A DNA stretch of 64,000 nt from Bradyrhizobium sp. CB1015. Lineage in GTDB: Bacteria > Pseudomonadota > Alphaproteobacteria > Rhizobiales > Xanthobacteraceae. The notes under the pieces are model-generated. The model was not told the DNA's origin. It saw only the letters and a list, made by a program, of their open reading frames with translations, and did not search any database. Below are positions 1-8,493 of this stretch, piece by piece. Each line of letters begins with the position of its first letter. The stretch's first letter is position 1. The position numbers and the translations under genes are program-made. The stretch spans positions 1,798,001 through 1,862,000 of the forward strand of contig NZ_CP104174.1 in assembly GCF_025200925.1 (NCBI RefSeq). The letters run 5' to 3'.

Positions 1-258
1 AAAGCTACCTCACTTGCTCGCCAGTTCTCTTGATCCTTCTCAAGCGATGCCCTTCTGCAGCAGTAGAGCAGGCGCGCCTGCCGCGCTGCGCTGGCAAAGG
101 CGTTCGTGGTCGACGATTCTAAGACGGATCAGCTTCGGGCAAGGCCAGGAAACTGAAATCGCATCCATCTTCCAGGGATCCGGCGAGTACCGTGGTTCAA
201 GAGCCGCCCCTCCTCATTGCCTCGATGCTGGCTCGGGCGAGCCCCCAATCGTCAGACT

Positions 259-357
259 TCAGAAGGGCAACTTCCACATGAAATAGAGAAGCGCAGCGAT
301 TGCCACCCAGAAAAGTATGCCGCGGAAGATGAAAGCGAGCGCCATTTTAATCGCCAT
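259..357 (-). CDS. Candidate 32-residue single-pass membrane peptide
   Basis: A short reading frame starts with ATG and overlaps the last 11 bases of the 132-residue gene upstream on the same strand. The product begins MAIKMALAF, is almost entirely hydrophobic through its middle and ends in WKLPF. It would form one membrane helix with a short positive N-terminus. The overlap suggests translational coupling to the upstream gene. I do not recognise a family and the ribosome binding site is weak, so it could be a chance frame. It lies in the decayed island region, where small accessory membrane peptides are common. Confidence 0.35.
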   Translation of the reverse strand: MAIKMALAFIFRGILFWVAIAALLYFMWKLPF

Positions 358-745
358 CTTGCCCAAGCCGCTGCGCCATGGCGATTCCATCGATCGCGTC
401 TGCCAGCCCTTCCAAGAAAGTCCGATACCACGCGTCATCGTCGGGAAGGTCCCACTCTCGTAGGCTGCCGACGTAACGCGTCAGAGCAATCACGCCCGCG
501 ATCGTGGTTGGCGTTGAACGGATGAGCACGTTCCCATGCTCCGCGAGAGCATGGTTCCTTTGACAGCTAATTTCGTCGGCGGCATCAAACTCGGGCCCCG
601 AATCGAGCTTCGCCGATACGGACAGGGCCGCATCGTAATGCGCCAACAGCTCGCGATGACGCTCGATCACTACGAAGATTAGATCCCGATCGGCTGCAGC
701 AGTCGACTGGGGGGAAATTTCCTGCAATGGCAATGTTGGCCCCAA
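347..745 (-). CDS. Hypothetical acidic cytosolic protein, about 132 residues
   Basis: The protein resembles a small family common in Bradyrhizobium and relatives: an N-terminal helical segment with ERHRELLAHYDAAL, a middle segment with TTIAGVIALTRYV, and a C-terminal DDAWYRTFLEGLADAI. No enzyme motif, membrane segment or signal peptide is visible. The function is unknown. These genes are typically found on islands and plasmids of rhizobia. No ATG is available at the expected start, so the longest form uses TTG at 745; the true start could be further inside. It is followed by an overlapping short membrane peptide. Confidence 0.6.
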   Translation of the reverse strand: MGPTLPLQEISPQSTAAADRDLIFVVIERHRELLAHYDAALSVSAKLDSGPEFDAADEISCQRNHALAEHGNVLIRSTPTTIAGVIALTRYVGSLREWDLPDDDAWYRTFLEGLADAIDGIAMAQRLGQDGD

Positions 746-1029
746 GTAAGTAGCAGGCCTACGTTAGCATCGTGGCCATGAGGATAACCAGCGTAGAGGG
801 CCTTCATCTGCGGTATTTCTGCTCGATCGGCTTGACATTCAGACGAGGTCACCGGCTCCATTTGGAGGTCGAGAAGTTTCGCGGACGACTGCGCGAGCCT
901 TACTCGCCGGAAAACGACTCCGCTCTAGCTGTTCCCGATGTAAAGCTGCATATTTTGCCCATATCAGAAGTTATTATCTCGCACTGGATGCGCTTGCATA
1001 CGCGTCCGCATTCCAAGGGGCGGGCGAAA

Positions 1030-1241
1030 ATGAGGTTGATTGCAATAGTTGCCGGTCTGTTGCTGCTCGGCGCGATCAGGCAAGCAGACGCGCGCGGGGG
1101 CATGGAGGGCGCGTCAGCTACGGAGGCGGACATCACACTACCGGTCATGGGGGCAGCTATTTGGGCGGATCCGGCTCATCACACCGTGGCGGAACTTATG
1201 TCAATTCGAGAACTGGCAACCGTTACGCCACTCATCGATAA
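1030..1241 (+). pseudogene. Frameshifted small secreted Gly/His-rich protein
   Basis: ATG at 1030 opens a clear signal peptide (MRLIAIVAGLLLLG, then QADARGG). Five G residues at 1096-1100 follow, and after them the frame one base over reads HGGRVSYGGGHH, GGSYLGGSGSSHRGG and RTGNRYATHR before a TAA at 1239-1241. One extra G in the run would join both halves into a protein of about 70 residues: a signal peptide plus a Gly/His/Ser-rich tail ending in a TGNRYxTHR-type motif seen in small exported rhizobial proteins. As it stands the gene is broken at a homopolymer. A sequencing error or programmed slippage is possible. Function unknown. Confidence 0.6.
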
Positions 1242-1759
1242 GGAATGGCATATGCTTCCGAGATCAAGCCAATTGATTGTGAGATTTGGCCATGCGACGT
1301 CCCAGCCACCGCGATCCGGATGCGCCACGCGTCCGATCGTCGGAGGAATATCCATCGGGCAGTCGTCCGCCACCGCCGCTGACGATGTTCTGACGGTCGA
1401 GGATTCTGACAATCGCGGTCGGCATGTTCTGGAGAGATATCCGAAGGCCGTCAGAAGTAAGCGGCGCTTCTTGAAACAAGTTGGCGCTCCGCGCCAGCCG
1501 GCAACAGATGCGCTCGCTCTACCGTTGCCGTCGCTTCTGCTCCCGCTTTCGGCTGACGGCTGGCGAACTTGACCAGACCACAAGTTCCCTGGGCCGCCTA
1601 GCACCCGCTTGCCGAAAAGTAGTTTGGCAAAGATGGTCGGAGAAGCGAACGGCATGCTCCGAAACAGCGAACCGCGGCAGGAGTGAAGGCGCGTGAAATC
1701 TGGACAAGATTCAAAAGATTATGAAGCACTGCTTTGCGGGGTTTTGTGCCTGCGTCTGA
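1242..1759. other. Gene-poor stretch in the island
   Basis: Open frames exist on both strands here but none looks like a recognisable protein. They overlap each other with mixed composition. I see no RNA gene or clear repeat. This is probably decayed sequence. Confidence 0.4.
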
Positions 1760-3403
1760 TCAGCGGCGCGCGCCGGCGTTCTTGGTGTTGAGCTGCTTTG
1801 GTCTCGATCGCTTCTCATGTGATGCTGGCGCAGAACGGTCTTTTCGTGTCACTAGCTTGGCGATAGCTCGAACCAAAGCGTCAGGGGTATCGAAGCGAGC
1901 GATTCCACGGCGAACGCGAGCCCTCTCAGAAAAGTTTATGGTTCGTTTTACTTTCCCGTCGACCGACAGCAGTACGTAATCGAGCACTGACTCGTTATGC
2001 TCAGACAGCCTGATGGCGGCAATCCAGCCCTGAGGCAGGCGTGCCCTGCGTTTGATCGACCAGTACATTGCTCGATTTTGCCTTCCGCAGCAGAGGGCTG
2101 ATCGAATTGAGATGTTGACCGATCCACGCACGCGCAAGTAATCGGTCCTGTTGCTAGAGGTGATGCGGCAACCAGCTTTCCTGATGGCCATGGCGATGTG
2201 AGAGCCGAGCTTGGCCTCTTCCTCCGCCCAGCGCGGGCGCGACTCAAGAAATGCATAGTTTCGCTTGGGAGTGTAGCCGATTAACCGATACACGTTCATC
2301 ATGCTGCCGAAGTGAGTTTGATAGGTGGAAGCGCAGGGAAGGCCGACCGTGCTGGCAATGATGGCAGAGCTCAGGCGTCCTTCCTTGAGTAGCGTTTTGC
2401 GTAGACGGGCAAGCATCTCCTCTTCAGTTAGATCGACACGCCGTTCCTCAATGATCTTGTTTACTTTCAGGAAGACTTCGCGTTCGATGATCGGCTCGAT
2501 ACATCTCTCGCTGGTGATCCAAAGCTCGGGAGGATTGTAGGTGCAGTGCTGCCGCAACTTACGTGATCGGCGGTTGAAGGTCAGGTTCCCAATGTAGTTC
2601 TCGTTTCTAAGCACCGTGTTAACCGCTGCGCGCGTCCACCGAACTCCCGTGCTCGTGAGTATGGGCCGCCGGTTTAGCTCCCGGGCGATAGTCGCTTCGG
2701 ACTTTACCTGCAGAAAGCGCTCGAAGATCCACTTCACCACGGCGACTTCCTCGGGAATGCCGGGTCGCACTCGGACGTGGTCAGTCATGAGGTACTTTTG
2801 GTCACCATTCTTCAGCACGCCTCGCGATCGCTGGCTCTGATCGACAAGTTCTCGCAAGAGAGCATAGCCAGGGCGACCGCCGAGCTTGAAGCCAAGTCGG
2901 GCGAACCGGCACTGCGCAGCGTGAACCTTTGCCGAAAGCTCACGACTGTACTCGGCTGCCATTACGCGCTTGATGTTTTTGATGATGCTGGAGAGCACGC
3001 TGCCGTCATTGTCAAACTGCTCAGCACAATACACGATGTTAATGCCTGCCTGTTTGCATACAAATTCGTAATACGCGCTCTCATCGACGTCCTGAAAGCG
3101 GCCCCACCGGCTTACGTCATAGACCAGAATATGACCGAAATCCGCTTCTCCTGTTTGGACATCCTTGATCAGCTGTATAAGGCCGGCCCTGTTCTTGATG
3201 AGCAGGCCGCTCTCTCCCTCGTCGCGATAGGTTCGTACAATGGTCAGGCTATGGGCGTGCGCGTATGCCGCAATCACAGCAGCCTGATTCTGAATCGAGT
3301 ATTGCTGCCTTTGTGTCGACATGCGTACATATTGTGCCGCTCTCATGCCGAGCCGCGATGGTACCGGATGAGCCTTATAGATCTCGAGCGCGTTGGCCAT
3401 CAT
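1760..3403 (-). CDS. Large serine recombinase (site-specific recombinase)
   Basis: This 547-residue protein has a resolvase/invertase catalytic domain at about 20-170. The predicted nucleophile is Ser29 in AQYVRMSTQ, with Gln/Asn-rich YSIQNQ after it, and the domain continues through YRDEGESG, LVYDVSRWGRF and the AAEYSRELSAKV helix. A recombinase DNA-binding domain follows (about 190-310: GRPGYALL, WTRAAVNTVLRNENYIGN). The C-terminal 230 residues are extra. Members integrate, excise or invert DNA through a 5'-phosphoserine link, and this size class usually moves integrative elements. It starts with a double ATG at 3403. It stands alone in the island with no visible directionality partner, unless the gene at 4402 serves as one. 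Confidence 0.85.
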   Translation of the reverse strand: MMANALEIYKAHPVPSRLGMRAAQYVRMSTQRQQYSIQNQAAVIAAYAHAHSLTIVRTYRDEGESGLLIKNRAGLIQLIKDVQTGEADFGHILVYDVSRWGRFQDVDESAYYEFVCKQAGINIVYCAEQFDNDGSVLSSIIKNIKRVMAAEYSRELSAKVHAAQCRFARLGFKLGGRPGYALLRELVDQSQRSRGVLKNGDQKYLMTDHVRVRPGIPEEVAVVKWIFERFLQVKSEATIARELNRRPILTSTGVRWTRAAVNTVLRNENYIGNLTFNRRSRKLRQHCTYNPPELWITSERCIEPIIEREVFLKVNKIIEERRVDLTEEEMLARLRKTLLKEGRLSSAIIASTVGLPCASTYQTHFGSMMNVYRLIGYTPKRNYAFLESRPRWAEEEAKLGSHIAMAIRKAGCRITSSNRTDYLRVRGSVNISIRSALCCGRQNRAMYWSIKRRARLPQGWIAAIRLSEHNESVLDYVLLSVDGKVKRTINFSERARVRRGIARFDTPDALVRAIAKLVTRKDRSAPASHEKRSRPKQLNTKNAGARR

Positions 3404-4401
3404 CCTCGCTCCCGAAAGTTACACCACTAAATTGGACATCTATACGACAGTTGCAGCAAGGATTACATCAATTGAAGAAAATAGCGCCGCCATCGCGGCC
3501 CGTGTCGACGCAAGGGCGACCACCTCTCTTCGCAGCTCGCGTGCCAAGGAGCTTGTTCAGGAGGCATATACAACGCCTAGCGGCGGAGGGCGCGATGGGT
3601 CCAAAAGTAACTTGTCTTCGGTGCCGCGTATATTTAGCGCATTAAGGGGTCTTATACTAAGGCTGTATCAATCCCTCTCTGTAATCCGCAATAGGTGGGA
3701 AGTGCGTGTCTCGATCGCCGCTCGGATAGGGTTGAATGCGCTGGGGCCAATGCCTGCTTTCTTTCAACTCTACTAGAAAATCACCGGCTGCTCCTCTGAT
3801 CAGCCTCGTCTATTCTGGATGGAACTTACGAGTAGACGCCTCACACCGCGCGTTGCAGGTGCGAGTGTTGGTCATATTCGGTCGCGCCAGCTCGGGTCGA
3901 AGCGTGGATCATCGAGGGCGCGACCAAGTAAGAAAGCATTTCGGCGCACGCCTCACGACGCTGAGACTGAGATTGAGGGCGAGCCTGGGCGACAAACGAT
4001 GGCATTGGTTTATGAGCGGTGAGGAGGCGGAAACCACACATTCCGCCGCGTCATCGCGATACAGGCGGGCCGCCTGCTCGACCAAATGACGATATGTTCG
4101 TCAGGCAAACGACGCTTCTTTTCGGCAGAGCCTTCCATATGTCGACGCGCTGAATTCGAGTGCCGGAACCTGGTCCCGCCGTACGAGCGGCCTGCAGCCT
4201 CCTGCCATGAGTAGTCGAATGGGAAAGACCCATTCCCACCGGAGCAGGTAATCGATGCTTAGTGCGCCTAACTGGCAACGCGACTCTCGCTGATCCCGTC
4301 CAGGTACTTGCAGATTGCGCGATTGTGACGGCTTCATTTCGAGGCAGTCGTTTGCAAGGGCTCGCCACACCGCACACGGTTTACAGGTCCGAAAAGCGTC
4401 G
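3404..4401. other. About 1 kb without a recognisable gene
   Basis: Several overlapping frames are open here on both strands, but none reads like a known protein, and base composition is lower in GC than the chromosome beyond 10 kb. It lies upstream of the serine recombinase start, so it may hold that gene's promoter and perhaps an attachment site. I could not identify either. Confidence 0.4.
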
Positions 4402-4761
4402 ATGCTGAATCGAGCGCAACCTGAAATGTCGCCTGACACGCCGCTTCGCCTTGCTGATGCCGTGAAGATCGCATTTCCTTTCGGAGGAATGACGGTTGCC
4501 GGTCTACGCCGTGAGCGCGATCGCAACCGGTTGGTTATCGACAAGATTGCCAGCAAAGAATTTACAACGCTGGCTCATATCGAACGGATGCGAGAGTTAT
4601 GCTGCGAAGACGCAAGAGAGCCAGACTTCAGGCCAAAAGCGCCCGCCGAAACAGGAGCGGACAGATCAGCCACCAGGCAACCTGAATTATTAGAGACAAC
4701 GGACGGGATGTCGGCACAGGCTGCGCTGCAGATGAGATTGCGGCCGCAGAGGAAGAGCTAA
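4402..4761 (+). CDS. Small excisionase-like helper protein of rhizobial integrative elements
   Basis: The core reads PLRLADAVKIAFPFGGMTVAG, followed by LRRERDRNRLVIDKIASK and FTTLAHIERMRELC. I recognise this as a small family often encoded beside integrases in Bradyrhizobium and Mesorhizobium elements. A helix-turn-helix (residues about 15-35) is followed by a winged segment and a helix, the layout of a MerR/Xis-type DNA-binding domain. Such proteins bend attachment-site DNA and steer recombination toward excision. The length is 119 residues from the ATG at 4402; a second ATG at 4426 is possible. No strong ribosome binding site is visible. It now stands without an adjacent tyrosine recombinase, so it may be a remnant. 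Confidence 0.6.
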   Translation: MLNRAQPEMSPDTPLRLADAVKIAFPFGGMTVAGLRRERDRNRLVIDKIASKEFTTLAHIERMRELCCEDAREPDFRPKAPAETGADRSATRQPELLETTDGMSAQAALQMRLRPQRKS

Positions 4762-4799
4762 GGGCTACATAACCTCCAACCACACCCCGATCGTGGTCG

Positions 4800-5316
4800 C
4801 GACACCGAGATGGGTGTCGGAGCCGCCGATTGCTACCGAACGGCGGTGACGTCGGACGGAGGCGGACTACAGCTCAATGGCACGAATATTACGCGACTGG
4901 CACCCTGTACGCCGATCACTTGATCGTAGCGGCTGACCAGAGCGGCAAGCGGATCGCCGTACTTGTCGATACCAAGCAGCCCGGCGTCAGCATCCAGGGC
5001 GATGGGATGGCTCCGGCCAGAGACTTACGGCGAGCGGTACAGTTGATTTCGGGAATGCGATCCCCGAGGACCGGATATGGAACGGAAGGCCGGGTCTTTG
5101 GAACGGCCTATGTTCAGCTGGTCCTGCTTGATCCTCGCCGGAATTGCGCGGCGCGCCGGTAGCGACAGGACGGAGTGGATTAAGGCGCGAACCCGTACCT
5201 TTACCCACGCGGTTGCCGACCTGCCGCGGAACGATCCGTTGGTGCAACAGGTTATCGGCAGGCTTTTCGGCGCGGCCTTTGGTGCGCGAGCAGCACTCTC
5301 GCCTGTTCTGCGCTGA
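4800..5316 (+). pseudogene. Decayed acyl-CoA dehydrogenase/DszC-like gene (3' part)
   Basis: Three frames together read as the middle and C-terminal part of a flavin-dependent acyl-CoA dehydrogenase family protein. First comes TAVTSDGGGLQLNGT (about 4840-4885), then in another frame YYATGTLYADHLIVAAD and RIAVLVDTKQPGVSIQGD (to about 5005). A further shift gives WDGSGQRLTASGTVDFGNAI and PEDRIW, and a last one LAGIARRAGSDRTEW plus TFTHAVADLPRNDPLVQQVI (to about 5290). At least three frameshifts and the missing N-terminus rule out a working enzyme. The order and spacing of the blocks match the SfnB/DszC branch of sulfur-compound monooxygenases. It is a relic of an older accessory or chromosomal gene. 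Confidence 0.7.
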
Positions 5317-5826
5317 ATCGGCTGCTTGGGTGGGCCGTTCGTATGATTGCGCCAAGTGCCGGGCGTGCTTGCATGTTGGACGGCAATTGCCGGTCCCTTC
5401 ATGCGCATTCATGTCTCCGATCCTTTCACAAAACAAGTGATCTCAGATGCCGGCGTACGCGATAAGAATGTTCCAGTCAGCCGCGGAAGTCGCAGTATTC
5501 AGTGCAGGGTGGCTATGCTGATGCCAAACTTCCGTGGTGATTGAATGGGCTTCTGCGCGGCGAGGAATGATAAGCTTGCACCAACACTGCAAAAAACTAT
5601 GCGTTCGCCGCGGAACAAAGGAAGCTGCTTATCTCGGCGCCAGTTAAGATGGTGGCAGCTTCTCCGATCCGGGCCGTGCGCCATTGCGAATTGCCCTTCG
5701 CAAGAGGGTAAGAGCGGGGCGGGGCCCAATAGGCTCATGCGCTGGATTGGATGAAATATCGTAGGTCTGGTCGGTGTGGGGAAAGGCGGTAGCGCTCCCC
5801 CGCTACCAGGTGTGCTCGACTACTAT
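5317..5826. other. Non-coding stretch between relic and integrase module
   Basis: No open frame here looks protein-like. It lies between the decayed dehydrogenase and the 3' end of the recombinase pair. I see no repeat or RNA gene. Confidence 0.35.
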
Positions 5827-6813
5827 TTAGGGCTTAAGGCTATCGCGCTTCTTGCTCGGTGCCGAGTAGCGCTTGCGGACGCGCGCGACTTCGGTGGGGT
5901 CGGGCGTCGGGACAGGAAACCTGCCGTCCGCCTCGCGCGGGCGTGCGTAGTGTCTGGTCGCGGTTTCGTCGCTGGCGTGGCCCAACAACGCCGCCACGAT
6001 CGCAAGTCCGAGCTCCTTCTCCTCCGGCGTGCGAGCGGGAGCCACGTAGATCGCTTTCCATCTCGCCGCCGCGGCGTGCCGGGCTGACGAAAGGGTGGGG
6101 CGGCGCTTCCGCGTCGGGAAGAGCTGCTTCGTGACCCGACGCATCAGCGATCTCAGCGTTGAAATGAGAGTCTCATAGTGTCCATTGCAGGCCGCTTCGC
6201 GAGCCGCGAAGATCCATGCTTTCGTCTGGTCGACAAGTTCTTCAGGGAGCCAAGCCCAGCGTAACACGCGCGTTTCGCCGTGAGCCCGGCCATTTCCGGA
6301 CTTGCCGTTCGCGAACTCCAGTTCCCATGCGTAGTCGGGATCGCTGGAGGGGCGGAGTTTGGCGCTTGGCCACTCCTCCAGTCTAGCACCGGTCAGCGAT
6401 CCAGCGGTCAGACAGTCTACCAGGATACCAGCATTCGGGCTCGTGGTGGCCAGTGCACCGTGGCAGATGCGATCCAAATCGTCGTCGAGGCGCTTCAACT
6501 TCTGCTGAGAGGTGCGCAACAGTCCATCGTCGGACCTTTCGCGCGATTCGACATCCTCCAGGAGGGCAATCGCCGCGCGCATTTCCGGTACCAAGCTCGG
6601 CTGATCCTCCGCAACCTCGTTCATCATGAAGCGGAGGGCAGCGCGATTTTGGCGGAAGCTCGACGGGGCAAGCTCGGCGCGGCGGTCGACGAGGCTTTGG
6701 GCGAGTTCCCTCGGCGACAGCCGGCGTCCTGCTTTCTTGGCGCCCGCCGTCGCTATCTGCTTTGCACGGTTGCGGTATGAAATTTTGGTTTTCTCGGTCC
6801 GGGTGGTCATCAT
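5827..6813 (-). CDS. Tyrosine recombinase/integrase family protein (second of a pair)
   Basis: The 328-residue protein has the C-terminal catalytic layout of the tyrosine recombinase family: Arg144 in LTGARLEEW, box II Arg245-His246 in LSSARHAAAARW, Gly-His at 278-279 in LLGHASDE, and a candidate nucleophile Tyr289 in TRHYARP. The first His of the usual HxxR motif is replaced by Ser. The N-terminal third (SPRELAQSLVDRR, FRQNRAALRFMM) would be the core-binding domain. It begins with ATG ATG 9 bases after the stop of the other recombinase gene, so both are probably made from one transcript and may act together. Confidence 0.75.
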   Translation of the reverse strand: MMTTRTEKTKISYRNRAKQIATAGAKKAGRRLSPRELAQSLVDRRAELAPSSFRQNRAALRFMMNEVAEDQPSLVPEMRAAIALLEDVESRERSDDGLLRTSQQKLKRLDDDLDRICHGALATTSPNAGILVDCLTAGSLTGARLEEWPSAKLRPSSDPDYAWELEFANGKSGNGRAHGETRVLRWAWLPEELVDQTKAWIFAAREAACNGHYETLISTLRSLMRRVTKQLFPTRKRRPTLSSARHAAAARWKAIYVAPARTPEEKELGLAIVAALLGHASDETATRHYARPREADGRFPVPTPDPTEVARVRKRYSAPSKKRDSLKP

Positions 6814-6822
6814 GCACCTCAG

Positions 6823-7953
6823 TCAGTTGAGCCAGGGCGGGGTCAGGATGTCGTGTCGGCGGCAGCGTGAAGCGATCTCGCGCACGAAATCCTCCACCGC
6901 TGCCTTGGCTGCGCGCAGATAATCGGGCGCGTACGGTGAATAGATCAGGGTCGTTTCGGGCGAGTCGGCGGGCTTGATGTGGCCCAGCCACTGCCCGATT
7001 TCGGCACGGTCGACGCCCTTCTGCAGCATATAGCGGGCGACGGAATGCCTGATTGAGTAGGTGTTTTCGCCGCCGGGGAGACCTGCACGCTTGCATGCAG
7101 CACCGAAGCCGGTGTCGATTTCTTCGACCGCGACTCCGCGCCATACGACCAACGGGCCGGGCGGCAAGTTGATCGTCCACGGCATGAGCGTATTGGTGAT
7201 TGGCAAGTCAGGGCGGTACTTGTCAGTCTGGATACGGCCCTTCGCATTCAGGTGAATAATATTACAGGTGCCATCGATCTGATCAGCTTGCGCTTCGAGG
7301 ATTGCGCCAATGCGGCTTGCCGTATTGAGGAGGAAAACGTTGGCCACAAGGAGGTGCAGATAGTCCAATTGATCAATTGCCGCAGCGATCTCAGGCGCCG
7401 TCATGACGCGGCCCTTCGCCGGCGCCGAACGGGCGTCATTCTTGCTCATGATATAGGGGATATGCGGAACGCTCTCTTCGGCCAGCCGGCGCTCTCCGAC
7501 CGCTATCTTGCACGCGCTCCGCAAAACGGTGAGGGTCCGAGCCACCGTTGAAAGGGCAAGACCTTCTGCTTCTGCAGCCTTACGAAAGTCGTCGAAATCG
7601 CTTTTGACCATGGTCGACAAGATCGAAGTGCCGATGAGGCGATTGATGCGTTCAATAGCGATGTTGGTGAATTCCGCCGACTTGAGCTCGGCAGCGTGCG
7701 GCTTGTAGAGCTCAAGGACCTCAGCGACCGTCTGAATCGGCTTTTGAACCAGCGCGTCGCCGGGGTCGCCCGCGATACCGCGGGCGACAAGGCTTTTCAC
7801 TTGGGCGATCGCATTCTCTAGATCGCTCGTGCGCAACGAGCGGTACACCATCTGCTGCGTTTCGCGGACGTAGGTCGCGACGTAGTAATTCGGGCTGTTG
7901 CTTGCCTTGCACAGCTCGAACTCACCGATCGAATGGACGCTCGTGTACCGCAT
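6823..7953 (-). CDS. Tyrosine recombinase/integrase (first of a pair)
   Basis: The 376-residue protein has an SAM-like core-binding region (about 70-160) and a catalytic domain with Arg214 (LNTASRIGAIL), Arg302-His303 (YSIRHSVARYM), Gly-His at 324-325 (QWLGHIKP) and candidate nucleophile Tyr338 or Tyr341 (TTLIYSPYAP). The first His of HxxR is Tyr, a change tolerated in many phage-type integrases. Its ATG overlaps the stop codon of the upstream HTH gene by one base (TGATG), which points to translational coupling. It likely catalyses integration and excision of this island at the tRNA-derived attachment site near 10 kb, but that link is inference. Confidence 0.82.
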   Translation of the reverse strand: MRYTSVHSIGEFELCKASNSPNYYVATYVRETQQMVYRSLRTSDLENAIAQVKSLVARGIAGDPGDALVQKPIQTVAEVLELYKPHAAELKSAEFTNIAIERINRLIGTSILSTMVKSDFDDFRKAAEAEGLALSTVARTLTVLRSACKIAVGERRLAEESVPHIPYIMSKNDARSAPAKGRVMTAPEIAAAIDQLDYLHLLVANVFLLNTASRIGAILEAQADQIDGTCNIIHLNAKGRIQTDKYRPDLPITNTLMPWTINLPPGPLVVWRGVAVEEIDTGFGAACKRAGLPGGENTYSIRHSVARYMLQKGVDRAEIGQWLGHIKPADSPETTLIYSPYAPDYLRAAKAAVEDFVREIASRCRRHDILTPPWLN

Positions 7954-8144
7954 CAGACACCAGCGCCGGCCGCGAACTCGCGCACCGCTTGGGCCGAAAA
8001 ATACAAGACCCGGAAGCCGTCGATCGTGCGCAGGCGACCGCTCCGGGCTAACTTTCGCACGGCGCCCTTGCTAAGGCCGAGGACCGCCGCAACCTCCTTG
8101 GTCGAGAGCAACAGATAGGGGCTGCAATTATTGAGGTCGATCAT
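7953..8144 (-). CDS. Small helix-turn-helix protein, excisionase-like
   Basis: A protein of 63 residues with the MerR/Xis-type winged helix-turn-helix typical of excisionases (LLLSTKEVAAVLGLSKGAV, RKLARSGRL, then GFRVLYFSAQAV). I start it at the ATG at 8144, because an AAAGGAG lies about 11 bases upstream; a longer form from 8171 lacks a ribosome binding site. It overlaps the next gene (an integrase) at TGATG, so the two are coupled. The likely role is directionality control of the recombinase pair downstream, or repression of that operon. Confidence 0.75.
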   Translation of the reverse strand: MIDLNNCSPYLLLSTKEVAAVLGLSKGAVRKLARSGRLRTIDGFRVLYFSAQAVREFAAGAGV

Positions 8145-8199
8145 GATAGGCCGGACTCCTTTGTTTACCATATCTATGGCTTTTCTAATCGCTCATCGA

Positions 8200-8493
8200 C
8201 TAGCGCCGGCTCCGAACGTCACGCGAGCCATGGCAACGGTCAATGACGCAGTCGTACAAGAGGCGGGAAAACCTGTAGAGAGACGGGATTCCCAGCAAAA
8301 TTTCCAGTTCTGCCCGGAGCCGGATCCGGTGGACGGTGGCGGACGAAAAGAGGCGCAGCACATAACCGGGAGGCATCCGGCGGTGGCGGCGATAGTAGGC
8401 CAGCGTGAAGGCTGCCGCCTGGACGGCAAGGAGCCGCCGCAGGCGTACCAAGTAGTTTACGCGTTCGTTGAGCCTACGCGGTGACGGGTACAC
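8200..8493 (-). CDS. Small basic protein at the end of a TraK/TraL-like operon
   Basis: From a GTG at 8493 the product is 97 residues, very basic, with LNERVNYLVRLRRLLAVQ, FTLAYYRRHRRMPPGYVLRLF and ELEILLGIPSLYRFSRLL. It overlaps the 3' end of the ATPase gene upstream by about 20 bases in the same direction. By position it corresponds to TraM in the traK-traL-traM leader operon of IncP plasmids, but I see no sequence resemblance strong enough to claim homology. The frame is open further upstream to 8610, so the start is uncertain. Confidence 0.45.
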   Translation of the reverse strand: MYPSPRRLNERVNYLVRLRRLLAVQAAAFTLAYYRRHRRMPPGYVLRLFSSATVHRIRLRAELEILLGIPSLYRFSRLLYDCVIDRCHGSRDVRSRR

